The notes beneath the pieces are model-generated. The model had not been told where the DNA came from, searched no databases, and saw nothing but the letters and a program-made list of their open reading frames with translations. From positions 1 to 5,822 of the forward strand of contig JACQYJ010000118.1 in assembly GCA_016208525.1 (NCBI GenBank): a stretch of 5,822 nucleotides of DNA, written 5' to 3'. Each line of letters begins with the position of its first letter. The stretch's first letter is position 1. The translations under genes were made by a program, and so were the position numbers. The stretch comes from Deltaproteobacteria bacterium. GTDB lineage: Bacteria; Desulfobacterota; JAENJC01. Of this stretch, positions 1 through 5,332 are shown piece after piece.

Positions 1-445
1 CAAGCATTAGAATCACCTTTTGGGTGAACTGCTCATAATGTTTAAATGTTTATTTGATAAGGTTTTGTCCGTATTTGTCCGTGGCCAACTGCCGTTTTTA
101 GGTTTAATAGTCTTCAGGCACAAAAGTCAAGGGTGGTTCCTATTCTCCGGACCCCTATTCTCTGACTAACCGGACAAAGCTGATTTGGATGGAGAGTTGA
201 CCGTGATGAAATAACTTAGTCTTACATTAGTCGAATACACCGAACCCTCGATATTTGTTCAATGTCATAGACTTCGCGAACAGATATGAATCGTACCAGC
301 ATTTTCATCCTTGTCAAGCCCTAAGAACAGGATTTCAGCCTTACTAATATAGCCCAAAGCTTGTCCATACCTTTGTCCCACAAAAATTTGACTTTGGCAC
401 ATCATCCATGAAAATATTTGTGCAACTTTTTTACACTAATTTAAT
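1..445. other. Intergenic stretch with no supported gene
   Basis: No reading frame here looks like a recognisable protein. Small repeats are visible: TTGTCCGT twice near 65-82, CCTATTCTC twice (139-147 and 154-162, 15 bp apart), and a short hairpin TCACC-TTTTG-GGTGA at 13-27 with no T-run after it, so it is not a convincing terminator. TTTAGGTTTAAT at 97-108 recurs at 1571-1582. The stretch reads as decayed or repeat-derived DNA upstream of the vapBC promoter. Confidence 0.5.
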
Positions 446-474
446 TTGACATATGCACAATGATAATGTATGCT
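446..474 (+). promoter_or_regulatory. Sigma-70-type promoter, probably the original vapBC promoter
   Basis: A perfect -35 box TTGACA (446-451) is separated by exactly 17 bp from a -10-like TATGCT (469-474, 4 of 6 consensus bases). It now points into the 480-911 insertion. Removing that insertion and one copy of its 8-bp target duplication places the vapB ATG 20 nt after the -10 box, with the GAGAGGGGG ribosome binding site between them, which is normal promoter-to-gene geometry. The assignment to vapBC is inferred from that reconstruction. Other -10 choices in the region have wrong spacing. Confidence 0.5.
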
Positions 475-503
475 CCATAGGTACTGTCAAAAGTTTTATG
501 AAA

Positions 504-590
504 CCTAAATCCTGCAATCGAACCACAGAGCACACTGAGAAAACCCTTTAATGCCAAAAGAAAAACCTTGTGAGCCTCTTGCAAATGTCC
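504..590 (+). repeat. 87-bp dispersed repeat, copy 1
   Basis: It aligns without gaps to 5641-5727 in the same orientation, with 81 of 87 positions identical by eye. It begins CCTAAATCCTGCAATCGAAC, includes an ACCACAGAGCACAC word, and ends with GAGCCTCTTGCAAA. Its first part (501-528) recurs as a perfect 28-bp inverted copy at 1552-1579. Homology stops sharply after position 590. Non-coding. Confidence 0.9.
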
Positions 591-610
591 CCTTTTGTGT
601 CATTCCGAAC

Positions 611-659
611 GTAAGACGTAAGACGTAAGACGTAAGACGTAAGACGTGAGACGTGAGAC
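611..659 (+). repeat. Seven tandem heptamers (GTAAGAC x5, GTGAGAC x2)
   Basis: Five exact GTAAGAC units (611-645) are followed by two GTGAGAC units (646-659). An eighth degenerate unit runs into the adjacent GTAG hairpin. The units are contiguous with no spacers, so this is a simple tandem repeat and not a CRISPR. Arrays like this change copy number readily by slippage. Confidence 0.95.
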
Positions 660-685
660 GTAGGGGCGGCCCTGTGTGGCCGCCC
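660..685 (+). repeat. REP-like GC-rich hairpin headed by GTAG
   Basis: GTAG (660-663) directly precedes a perfect 8-bp stem, GGGCGGCC (664-671) and GGCCGCCC (678-685), with loop CTGTGT. A GTAG or related tetranucleotide 5' of a palindrome is the hallmark of REP sequences processed by TnpA-REP (RAYT) Y1 transposases. No such gene is in the window, so membership in that class is inferred. No T-run follows the stem, which argues against an intrinsic terminator. Confidence 0.6.
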
Positions 686-934
686 ATTTAAGGGTCCCAT
701 TGGTCGAAATGGCAAAACTGCGTTTATTAGAGTTTTGCAAGAGGCTCCTGTTTTAAATCTTCTCTCTGTGCGCTCAAAAGATGACTTTTAAAAACACATA
801 ATTTTTAAATCTAAAGCATGAGAACACAGAGAAGAGGGAGCAAAACGATCTGTAACTCTCTGATATTAAAGCTGTTCTCTGTGTTCTCTGTGGTTAGATT
901 TTGACAATACGGCTCCATATGAGAGGGGGTAGAA

Positions 935-1132
935 ATGAGAGCAACTGTTACGCTTGACAAGGAGATGTTGGATGAACTCGTTCAGGAAACTGGGGTTAAA
1001 AGCGCAGCTTCAGCAGTAAGGGAAGCCATATCAGAATATCTGAAACACAGGAAGATCGAGAAGATTAAGGCCATGAAGGGGAAGCTGAAATTTGATAAAA
1101 CGGCTGAAGACCTCAGGCACTATGAAAGATAG
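935..1132 (+). CDS. vapB: VapB-family antitoxin of a type II toxin-antitoxin system
   Basis: This 65-residue protein matches the VapB/DUF2191 pattern. The N-terminal strand MRATVTL is followed by two helices (about residues 9-20 and 24-41), forming a ribbon-helix-helix DNA-binding fold. A charged C-terminal tail (about 42-65) is the part that in this family wraps the toxin and blocks its active site. The start is supported by the purine-rich ribosome binding site GAGAGGGGG (921-929). The last 11 bp overlap the toxin gene, the usual antitoxin-first arrangement with translational coupling. Family members repress their own operon as a complex with toxin. The original promoter appears to have been separated by the 480-911 insertion, so present expression and autoregulation may be altered. 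The length is normal and no defect is visible. Confidence 0.9.
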   Translation: MRATVTLDKEMLDELVQETGVKSAASAVREAISEYLKHRKIEKIKAMKGKLKFDKTAEDLRHYER

Positions 1133-1517
1133 AGTTCTTATAGATACCTCCGCCTGGATAGACTATTTTCAGGATACATTGTCCTGCGGTTCGGAACTGA
1201 TGGATGAGATCCTTTCCCATAGAGATGTTTACGTTCCCAAGGTCGTAATTGCCGAACTCATTCAGGGCGCCAGGTCCGAAAAGGAAATAGGCGTAATAAA
1301 AGAGTTCGTTGAGGCCTTTACGATAGTAGAAGAAGGAAAAGAAACCTGGTATAAGGCGGGAAAGCTCTCGTATGATTTGAAGAAAAAGGGGAAAACCATA
1401 AACCTCACGGATTGCTACATCGCCGTTATTGCCAGAGAGCACAATTGTTCAATCCTGACCCTGGACAAACACTTCAAAGAGATACAGAAGCACGATGGAC
1501 TGAGACTAATCCTTTAA
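1122..1517 (+). CDS. vapC: VapC-family PIN-domain ribonuclease toxin
   Basis: This 131-residue single-domain PIN protein belongs to a family of Mg2+-dependent ribonucleases that cut specific RNAs (tRNA or rRNA in characterised members) when not bound by VapB. All four acidic active-site positions are present: D8 in VLIDTSAWIDYF, E45 in VIAELIQGA, D97 in NLTDCYIA, and D115 in ILTLDKHF. The toxin therefore looks catalytically intact. I chose the ATG at 1122 because the protein then begins MKDRVLIDTSAW, the usual PIN start. An upstream in-frame ATG at 1092 would add ten unrelated residues from inside vapB. There is no strong ribosome binding site, so translation is probably coupled to vapB through the 11-bp overlap. 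The RNA target cannot be read from sequence. Confidence 0.92.
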   Translation: MKDRVLIDTSAWIDYFQDTLSCGSELMDEILSHRDVYVPKVVIAELIQGARSEKEIGVIKEFVEAFTIVEEGKETWYKAGKLSYDLKKKGKTINLTDCYIAVIAREHNCSILTLDKHFKEIQKHDGLRLIL

Positions 1518-1551
1518 TGGTCGCTGTCCCGGTTTTTTCTTGGTTTTTTTC

Positions 1552-1579
1552 CTGTGGTTCGATTGCAGGATTTAGGTTT
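1552..1579 (-). repeat. 28-bp perfect inverted copy of 501-528, flanking vapBC
   Basis: The reverse complement of this segment is identical over 28 bases to 501-528, the leading part of the 87-bp repeat. The two copies face each other across the vapBC operon. The upstream stretch 1518-1551 holds T-runs (around 1531-1549) after vapC but no clear stem, so I do not call a terminator. The right edge abuts the target duplication of the next insertion. Confidence 0.9.
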
Positions 1580-1587
1580 AATTTTTG

Positions 1588-1794
1588 GTAACTATTCAGG
1601 TTGTAGGGCGAATATGCCAGGAATTTAATCAAAACCCAATTTTCTCGCAAAGGCGCAAAGACGCAAAGAAAGGATGAATATAGAAAAAGCAGTTAACCAT
1701 GGATATTACAGAGAAAAACAACTTTTATAAAAAGTATTGCTTGATTTTCTTTGCGTTCTTTGCGGCTTTGCGTGAGACAGACCTGAGTAGTTAC
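1588..1794. mobile_element. 207-bp MITE with GTAACTAYTCAGGT ends and 8-bp target duplication, upstream of prfC
   Basis: The terminal inverted repeats are GTAACTATTCAGGT (1588-1601) and ACCTGAGTAGTTAC (1781-1794), 13 of 14 matching. They are flanked by a perfect 8-bp direct repeat, AATTTTTG (1580-1587 and 1795-1802). No coding frame lies inside; the core is a CGCAAAG inverted repeat. Termini starting GTAA with 8-bp duplications are features of the IS66 family, so trans-mobilisation by an IS66-type transposase is a reasonable inference. Two relatives lie at 3418-3471 and 4560-4694. The element accounts for most of the 304-bp gap between vapC and prfC. Confidence 0.85.
1643..1777. repeat. CGCAAAG-type inverted repeat nested in the MITE
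   Basis: The left arm (1643-1671) contains three CGCAAAG words at 8-bp spacing. The right arm (1746-1777) is its imperfect reverse complement, with CTTTGCG words at slightly irregular spacing. About 74 bp separate the arms, enough for a long stem or cruciform. This is non-coding dispersed repeat material, either captured by the MITE or forming its core. Confidence 0.75.
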
Positions 1795-1797
1795 AAT
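1768..1797 (+). promoter_or_regulatory. Possible prfC promoter formed at the MITE junction
   Basis: TACAAT (1792-1797, 5 of 6 -10 consensus bases) straddles the MITE end (TTAC) and the duplicated target (AAT). A partial -35, TTGCGT (1768-1773), lies 18 bp upstream within the CGCAAAG arm. A transcript would start near 1804, giving an untranslated leader of roughly 18 nt that contains the AGGGG ribosome binding site. The -35 is weak, so this is tentative. Confidence 0.3.
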
Positions 1798-1821
1798 TTT
1801 TGTTTATAAAGGGGAAAGAAA

Positions 1822-3408
1822 TTGAGTAAGGAGCTTGAAAGGGCGGTGGAGTGCCGCAGGACATTTGCCATAATAAGCCACCCGGACGCAGGAAAGACCA
1901 CCATGACTGAGAAGCTCCTCCTCTTCGGGGGGGCCATTCAGATGGCGGGGTCTGTCAAGGCCAAAAAAGCGACGAGGCACGCCACATCGGACTGGATGGA
2001 GATAGAGAAGCAGAGGGGGATATCGGTTACATCGTCTGTTATGAAGTTCAACTACGGAAGCAGGGAGATCAACCTCCTCGATACGCCGGGGCACCAGGAC
2101 TTCAGCGAGGACACATACAGGACGCTTACAGCCGTTGACAGCGTCCTTATGATAATAGACTCTGCCAAAGGGGTGGAATCCCAGACAAAGAAGCTACTTG
2201 AGGTATGCAGGCTGAGGAACACCCCGATAATGACCTTCATAAACAAGCTGGACAGGGAGGGCCGGGAACCCCTTGACCTACTGGACGATATAGAGAAGAA
2301 CCTCGGTATAGATTGCTGTCCCATGACCTGGCCCATCGGGATGGGAAAGAGGTTCAGGGGGACTTATAACCTCTACCGTCAGGAGTTGCGCCTGTTTAGC
2401 GGAAGCCACGGCGAAAGGGTTACGGAAGGGATTGTAATAAAATCTCTTTCAGATCCAAAGCTGGATGAAATTCTGGAAAGCCAGGCTGATGAACTGAGAG
2501 ACGAGATAGCCCTGCTCGAAGGGGCGTCCCACCCCTTTGATGCTGAAAGGTACCTCAGAGGTGTGCAGACACCTGTCTTCTTCGGTAGCGCAGTAAACAA
2601 CTTCGGGGTAAAGGAGCTCCTCGACACATTCACTGAGCTGGCCCCCGCGCCTAAACCGAGGGAGACAACCACCAGGGTCGTTGATCCCACAGAAGAAAAG
2701 TTGACCGGTTTTGTCTTCAAGATTCAGGCCAATATGGACCCTGCGCACCGCGACAGGATCGCATTCTTCAGGATATGCTCCGGGAAGTATACAAGGGGGA
2801 TGAAGGTACGGCATGTCAGGCTTGGTCGCGACATCCAGATAAACAACGCCACTGTGTTCATGGCCCAGGACAGGCAGACAGCAGAGGAGGCTTATCCTGG
2901 AGATATAATAGGAATACACAGCCACGGGACCATAAAGATAGGGGATGCATTCACTGAGGGTGAAAACCTGAAGTTTACAGGTATCCCGAACTTTGCCCCT
3001 GAGCTGTTCAGAAGGGCGAGGCTGCTTGACCCTATGAAGTCCAAGTCGCTGCATAAGGGGCTTCAGCAGCTTGCAGAGGAAGGCGCCGCCCAGCTTTTCA
3101 GGACTGTTGTAGGCACAGATTACATCATCGGTGTCGTTGGTTCATTGCAGTTTGAAGTCCTGATACACCGCCTCGCCACAGAATACAGCGTAAAGGCAAC
3201 GTTCGAGCCTGTAAACTATGCCACGGCCCGCTGGATCGAGTGCGACGACAAAAAACGCCTTGAAGAATTTGAAAGCAGGGAGAAGGGGAACCTGGCGAGA
3301 GATCTTGACGACAACCTGGTCTATCTTGCATCAAGCGAATGGAACCTGAAGTTTGTCATTGAGAAATGGCCTGGAGTAAGGTTTGAGATGATCAAGGAGC
3401 ATGCATGA
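1822..3408 (+). CDS. prfC: Peptide chain release factor 3 (RF3), translational GTPase
   Basis: This 528-residue protein is full length for RF3, the cytosolic GTPase that removes RF1/RF2 from the ribosome after peptide release. The G-domain motifs are all present: P-loop SHPDAGKTT (19-27), switch I with RGISVTSS (65-72), DTPGH (87-91), NKLD (141-144) and GSA (255-257). After them come a domain 2 beta-barrel (about 295-385) and the RF3 C-terminal domain (about 395-520), including QLFRTVVGTDYIIGVVGSLQFEV (425-446 region), characteristic of RF3 rather than EF-G. The start is TTG: an in-frame TAA at 1807-1809 lies just upstream with no ATG between, and AGGGG at 1810-1814 is well spaced. The gene appears monocistronic, bounded by MITE-family sequences on both sides. 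Confidence 0.97.
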   Translation: MSKELERAVECRRTFAIISHPDAGKTTMTEKLLLFGGAIQMAGSVKAKKATRHATSDWMEIEKQRGISVTSSVMKFNYGSREINLLDTPGHQDFSEDTYRTLTAVDSVLMIIDSAKGVESQTKKLLEVCRLRNTPIMTFINKLDREGREPLDLLDDIEKNLGIDCCPMTWPIGMGKRFRGTYNLYRQELRLFSGSHGERVTEGIVIKSLSDPKLDEILESQADELRDEIALLEGASHPFDAERYLRGVQTPVFFGSAVNNFGVKELLDTFTELAPAPKPRETTTRVVDPTEEKLTGFVFKIQANMDPAHRDRIAFFRICSGKYTRGMKVRHVRLGRDIQINNATVFMAQDRQTAEEAYPGDIIGIHSHGTIKIGDAFTEGENLKFTGIPNFAPELFRRARLLDPMKSKSLHKGLQQLAEEGAAQLFRTVVGTDYIIGVVGSLQFEVLIHRLATEYSVKATFEPVNYATARWIECDDKKRLEEFESREKGNLARDLDDNLVYLASSEWNLKFVIEKWPGVRFEMIKEHA

Positions 3409-3417
3409 TCACACAAA

Positions 3418-3471
3418 TCAGGTAGATAGACTGAAGGCTTCAGTCTTCAGCCTGAACACCTGAGTCGTTAC
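3418..3471. mobile_element. Degenerate member of the GTAACTACTCAGGT MITE family
   Basis: The right end ACCTGAGTCGTTAC (3458-3471) differs by one base from the ends at 1781-1794 and 4681-4694. The left side keeps TCAGGT-GATAG-CTG-AGG spacing seen at 4568-4587 but has lost the outermost bases. Between them is a palindrome, AGACTGAAG-G-CTTCAGTCT (3428-3446), related to TAGACT-AC-AGTCTA in the 4560-4694 copy. No target duplication remains. It starts 10 bp after the prfC stop and could form a stem at the mRNA 3' end, but there is no T-run. Confidence 0.6.
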
Positions 3472-3638
3472 CTTTACGCTTCTTTTATTCCGACTACCCT
3501 ATTATATAATTGGCTGAGGAAGTCAACGGAAAGGGTTTGAGGTTCTTAGTGGACTCCATGCTTTTGGATGCAGCATTAGTCCCGCCTCTCGAAGATGCCG
3601 ATGACCAAAATCATGAGACAATAACCAGGTTAAATATA

Positions 3639-3647
3639 TGCTATAAT
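3639..3647 (+). promoter_or_regulatory. Extended -10 promoter for the radical SAM gene
   Basis: TGCTATAAT (3639-3647) is a perfect extended -10 (TG-N-TATAAT) ending 11 bp before the ATG at 3659. Extended -10 promoters need no good -35, and none is well placed here. Initiation about 6-8 nt downstream would leave a leader of only a few bases, consistent with the missing ribosome binding site. Another TATAAT at 3505-3510 is less well placed. Confidence 0.5.
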
Positions 3648-3658
3648 TCAGTTCAGTT

Positions 3659-4579
3659 ATGGAGAGCAAACGCTACAACGCCTTTTCTGAGGAACTTAAG
3701 AGTGTCTTTGGATGCAGGGTACACAGGATATCTATTGACGCCGGGTTCACCTGCCCGAACAGGGACGGCGCCATTGGGACTGGTGGGTGCATATACTGCG
3801 GCGGCAGGGGGTCAGGGTCATTCGGGATCGCTCGCGGGCTCTCGGTTGCCGGACAGATCGAAGACGGGAAAGAGATCATGGTGCGTAAATACAAGGCTAA
3901 GAAGTTTATTGCTTACTTCCAGGCCTATTCCAACACATACGAATCTGCTGAGCGTCTAAAGGGGTTTTACAATGAGGCGCTTTCTGTAAAAGATGTTGCC
4001 GGGCTCATAGTTGCAACACGTCCTGATTGCCTTCCGCCTGAGATATTGGACCTGATGGAAGAATATTCCTGTAAAACCTATTTCTGGTTGGAGCTGGGCC
4101 TGCAATCTGTGCATGATAGAACACTGCGTTTTATAAACAGGGGGCATGGCTTCGCAACATTTACTGATGCTGTAACGAGGTGCCGGGAAAGGGGAATAAT
4201 GGTTTCCGCCCACGTTATCCTTGGCCTGCCTGGGGAAAGCAGGGACGATATGCTTGCTTCAGCCTATGTAATAAACGATATGGGGATAGAAGGAATAAAA
4301 CTCCATCTTCTGCATGTCATGAAGGATACCGCTCTGGCGGAGATGTATGAAAAAGGTGAAGTCAGGGCCATGGAGAGAGATGAATACGTAGAACTGGTCT
4401 GCGACTATCTCGAAAGGCTAAGACCTGAGGTCTTTGTGCAGCGGATGACAGGTGACGGAGGGCGCGATTATCTCATTGCGCCTCTCTGGTCTTTGAAAAA
4501 ATGGGAGGTATTGAATGCCATAGATAAGGAGTTGGAAAGGAGGGGCAGCTTTCAGGGCAGTAACTACTCAGGTGGATAG
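3659..4579 (+). CDS. Radical SAM protein, TIGR01212/YhcC family
   Basis: This 306-residue protein is close in length and motif order to E. coli YhcC, a radical SAM protein of unestablished reaction. The 4Fe-4S cysteines are C32, C44 and C47 in TCPNRDG-x5-GGCIYC, the wide CX11CX2C spacing of this family rather than the classic CX3CX2C. Further family signatures are AYFQAY (85-90), ATRPDC (119-124), WLELGLQ (143-149), INRGH (159-163), HVILGLPGE (185-193), GIKLHLLH (212-219) and APLW (274-277). The ATG is the first in-frame start after a TAA at 3644 and gives the expected N-terminus, but no Shine-Dalgarno is visible. The final residues SNYSGG and the stop come from the end and neighbouring bases of the 4560-4694 MITE, so the natural C-terminus has probably been altered slightly. 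Confidence 0.92.
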   Translation: MESKRYNAFSEELKSVFGCRVHRISIDAGFTCPNRDGAIGTGGCIYCGGRGSGSFGIARGLSVAGQIEDGKEIMVRKYKAKKFIAYFQAYSNTYESAERLKGFYNEALSVKDVAGLIVATRPDCLPPEILDLMEEYSCKTYFWLELGLQSVHDRTLRFINRGHGFATFTDAVTRCRERGIMVSAHVILGLPGESRDDMLASAYVINDMGIEGIKLHLLHVMKDTALAEMYEKGEVRAMERDEYVELVCDYLERLRPEVFVQRMTGDGGRDYLIAPLWSLKKWEVLNAIDKELERRGSFQGSNYSGG

Positions 4580-4694
4580 TCTGTAGGTATTTAGGTGGAT
4601 AGGGAGAGAAAAACATGCTGATTCACACAAGGCTCAGAGATTCCTTCTTTGCGCAGTCCTGATAGACTACAGTCTAAACAACCTGAGTAGTTAC
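4560..4694. mobile_element. 135-bp MITE with perfect 14-bp terminal inverted repeats between convergent genes
   Basis: GTAACTACTCAGGT (4560-4573) is perfectly inverted as ACCTGAGTAGTTAC (4681-4694), and similarity continues imperfectly inward (GGATAGTCTGTAG against rc TTTAGACTGTAG). These ends match the 207-bp element at 1588-1794. There is no coding content. No 8-bp duplication flanks it (TCAGGGCA left, ATTATTTC right), suggesting an old insertion with later flank change or a deletion at one side. It overlaps the last 20 bp of the radical SAM gene and ends 1 bp before the DJ-1 stop codon. It therefore fills the whole gap between the two convergent genes. Confidence 0.8.
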
Positions 4695-4695
4695 A

Positions 4696-5202
4696 TTATT
4701 TCAGCAATTCCAAAAGCCTTTCACCAAACTTCATAGCGGCCGTCGGGCCGCAGCCTGTGATCAGTTTCCCGTCAACCTCAACATCTTCGCCTGTATAAAC
4801 GGCTCCGCCTCTATTAAGGCTTTCCAGGCCACTCGGAAAAACGGTGGCCCTTTTACCTTTTAAAAGTCCCGCATTTGCAAGAATTACAGGTGCAATACAT
4901 ATTGCGCCGTATACCTTCCCCTTTTGAGCCGCATCGGCGGCAAGCCTATGGGCCACAGGGTCATGGAAATACTGTTCAGCGCCGCCGCCGCCGATAAAGA
5001 TCAATGCGTCAAGCTCGTCTGTATCTATCGAATCAATAAGTATATCAGGCCTGACCTTAAGGCCCAGCTTGCCTGTAGCCTCACCTGTGGTTGTAGAAGC
5101 AGTAACAACCTTTACCCCTGCCTTGCTAAGGATATCCTTCGGCGCCTGATACTCCTCATCCCTGAAAATCTTCTCTGCAATAACCAGGACTACAGTCTTC
5201 AT
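4696..5202 (-). CDS. DJ-1/PfpI family protein (class I glutamine amidotransferase-like fold)
   Basis: This 168-residue single-domain protein is normal in length for the family. Visible landmarks are the N-terminal strand MKTVVLVIAEKIF, the acidic residue expected near the nucleophile (E17 in FRDEEYQAP), the GGGG turn (71-74), and the nucleophilic-elbow cysteine C102 in YGAICIAPVILANAG. The residue after the cysteine is Ile, where PfpI proteases have His (AICHGP). This favours the DJ-1-like branch (stress chaperone, glyoxalase or amidase roles proposed for relatives) over protease; the substrate is unknown. The start is well fixed by a strong ribosome binding site, AAAGGAG, just upstream on the minus strand (5211-5217). 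It converges on the radical SAM gene with a MITE between. No clear promoter was found. Confidence 0.9.
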   Translation of the reverse strand: MKTVVLVIAEKIFRDEEYQAPKDILSKAGVKVVTASTTTGEATGKLGLKVRPDILIDSIDTDELDALIFIGGGGAEQYFHDPVAHRLAADAAQKGKVYGAICIAPVILANAGLLKGKRATVFPSGLESLNRGGAVYTGEDVEVDGKLITGCGPTAAMKFGERLLELLK

Positions 5203-5236
5203 GAAATCATCTCCTTTGGTTCTTTCTCAATTTCAA

Positions 5237-5331
5237 GTGGGTAAAACCCCACCCTTTGATAGGAATTATCTGTTTACTCTCCCCTCCCTTGATGGGAGTA
5301 CCCAAGGGGCATAAAGGGATTAAGGGGAGGG
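5237..5331. repeat. Cluster of GC-rich short inverted repeats upstream of the DJ-1 gene
   Basis: Three pieces are visible: GTGGG/CCCAC (5237-5241/5248-5252), CTCCC-TTGAT-GGGAG (5284-5298), and wider arms CCCCTCCCTT (5281-5290) and AAGGGGAGGG (5322-5331). The words CCCACCCTTTGATAGG and CCCTCCCTTGATGGG are degenerate copies of one unit. In the DJ-1 transcription direction this lies in the upstream region and could affect its leader if transcription starts beyond it. Mostly interspersed repeat debris. Confidence 0.55.
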
Positions 5332-5332
5332 T

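Larger units (their letters stand above)
572..747. repeat. Perfect 14-bp inverted repeat enclosing heptamers and a hairpin
   Basis: GAGCCTCTTGCAAA (572-585) is perfectly inverted as TTTGCAAGAGGCTC (734-747). A third copy of the arm occurs at 5709-5722 within the second 87-bp repeat. The arms enclose the GTAAGAC array and the GTAG hairpin, so this may be a smaller element nested inside the 480-911 insertion. No target duplication was evident around it. Confidence 0.7.
480..911. mobile_element. 432-bp non-autonomous insertion (MITE-like) with 8-bp target duplication, upstream of vapB
   Basis: The direct repeat GCTCCATA at 472-479 and 912-919 abuts both ends exactly. The ends are inverted repeats: GTACTGTCAAAA (481-492) against TTTTGACAATAC (899-910), 11 of 12 matching. 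No transposase or other credible frame lies inside. The contents are repeat material: an 87-bp dispersed repeat (504-590), a 14-bp inverted repeat (572-585/734-747), a heptamer array, a GTAG-headed hairpin, and a 12-bp inverted repeat GAGAACACAGAG/CTCTGTGTTCTC (820-831/877-888). Eight-base duplications are made by several IS families; ISL3 is one candidate, but I cannot assign it. The element lies between the likely vapBC promoter and the vapB ribosome binding site. Confidence 0.7.

Noticed and set aside
265..402. 45-codon minus-strand frame starting ATG-TGC-CAA, extendable by a one-base shift
   Set aside because: It looks protein-like in composition but has no ribosome binding site, matches no family I recognise, and needs a frameshift to extend. 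It could be a relic, but there is not enough support to call it.
611..659. CRISPR array
   Set aside because: Units are 7 bp and contiguous with no spacers; no cas genes in the window.
505..687. 60-codon minus-strand frame through the heptamer array
   Set aside because: Its sequence is simply translation of the 87-bp repeat, the 7-bp tandem repeat and the GTAG hairpin; no family signature or start signal.
899..910. TTGACA at 901-906 as the -35 box of vapBC
   Set aside because: A -10 box at 16-18 bp spacing would fall on the GAGAGGGGG ribosome binding site, with no match to TATAAT. The motif is better explained as part of the insertion's terminal inverted repeat.
3428..3446. Intrinsic terminator after prfC
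   Set aside because: The palindrome has a one-base centre, is only moderately GC-rich and lacks a following T-run; it is better explained as part of a MITE remnant.
3510..3959. 149-codon plus-strand frame overlapping the radical SAM gene, starting TTG
   Set aside because: No ribosome binding site, and its second half is an out-of-frame reading of the conserved radical SAM gene. The first 50 codons resemble no family I can name with confidence.
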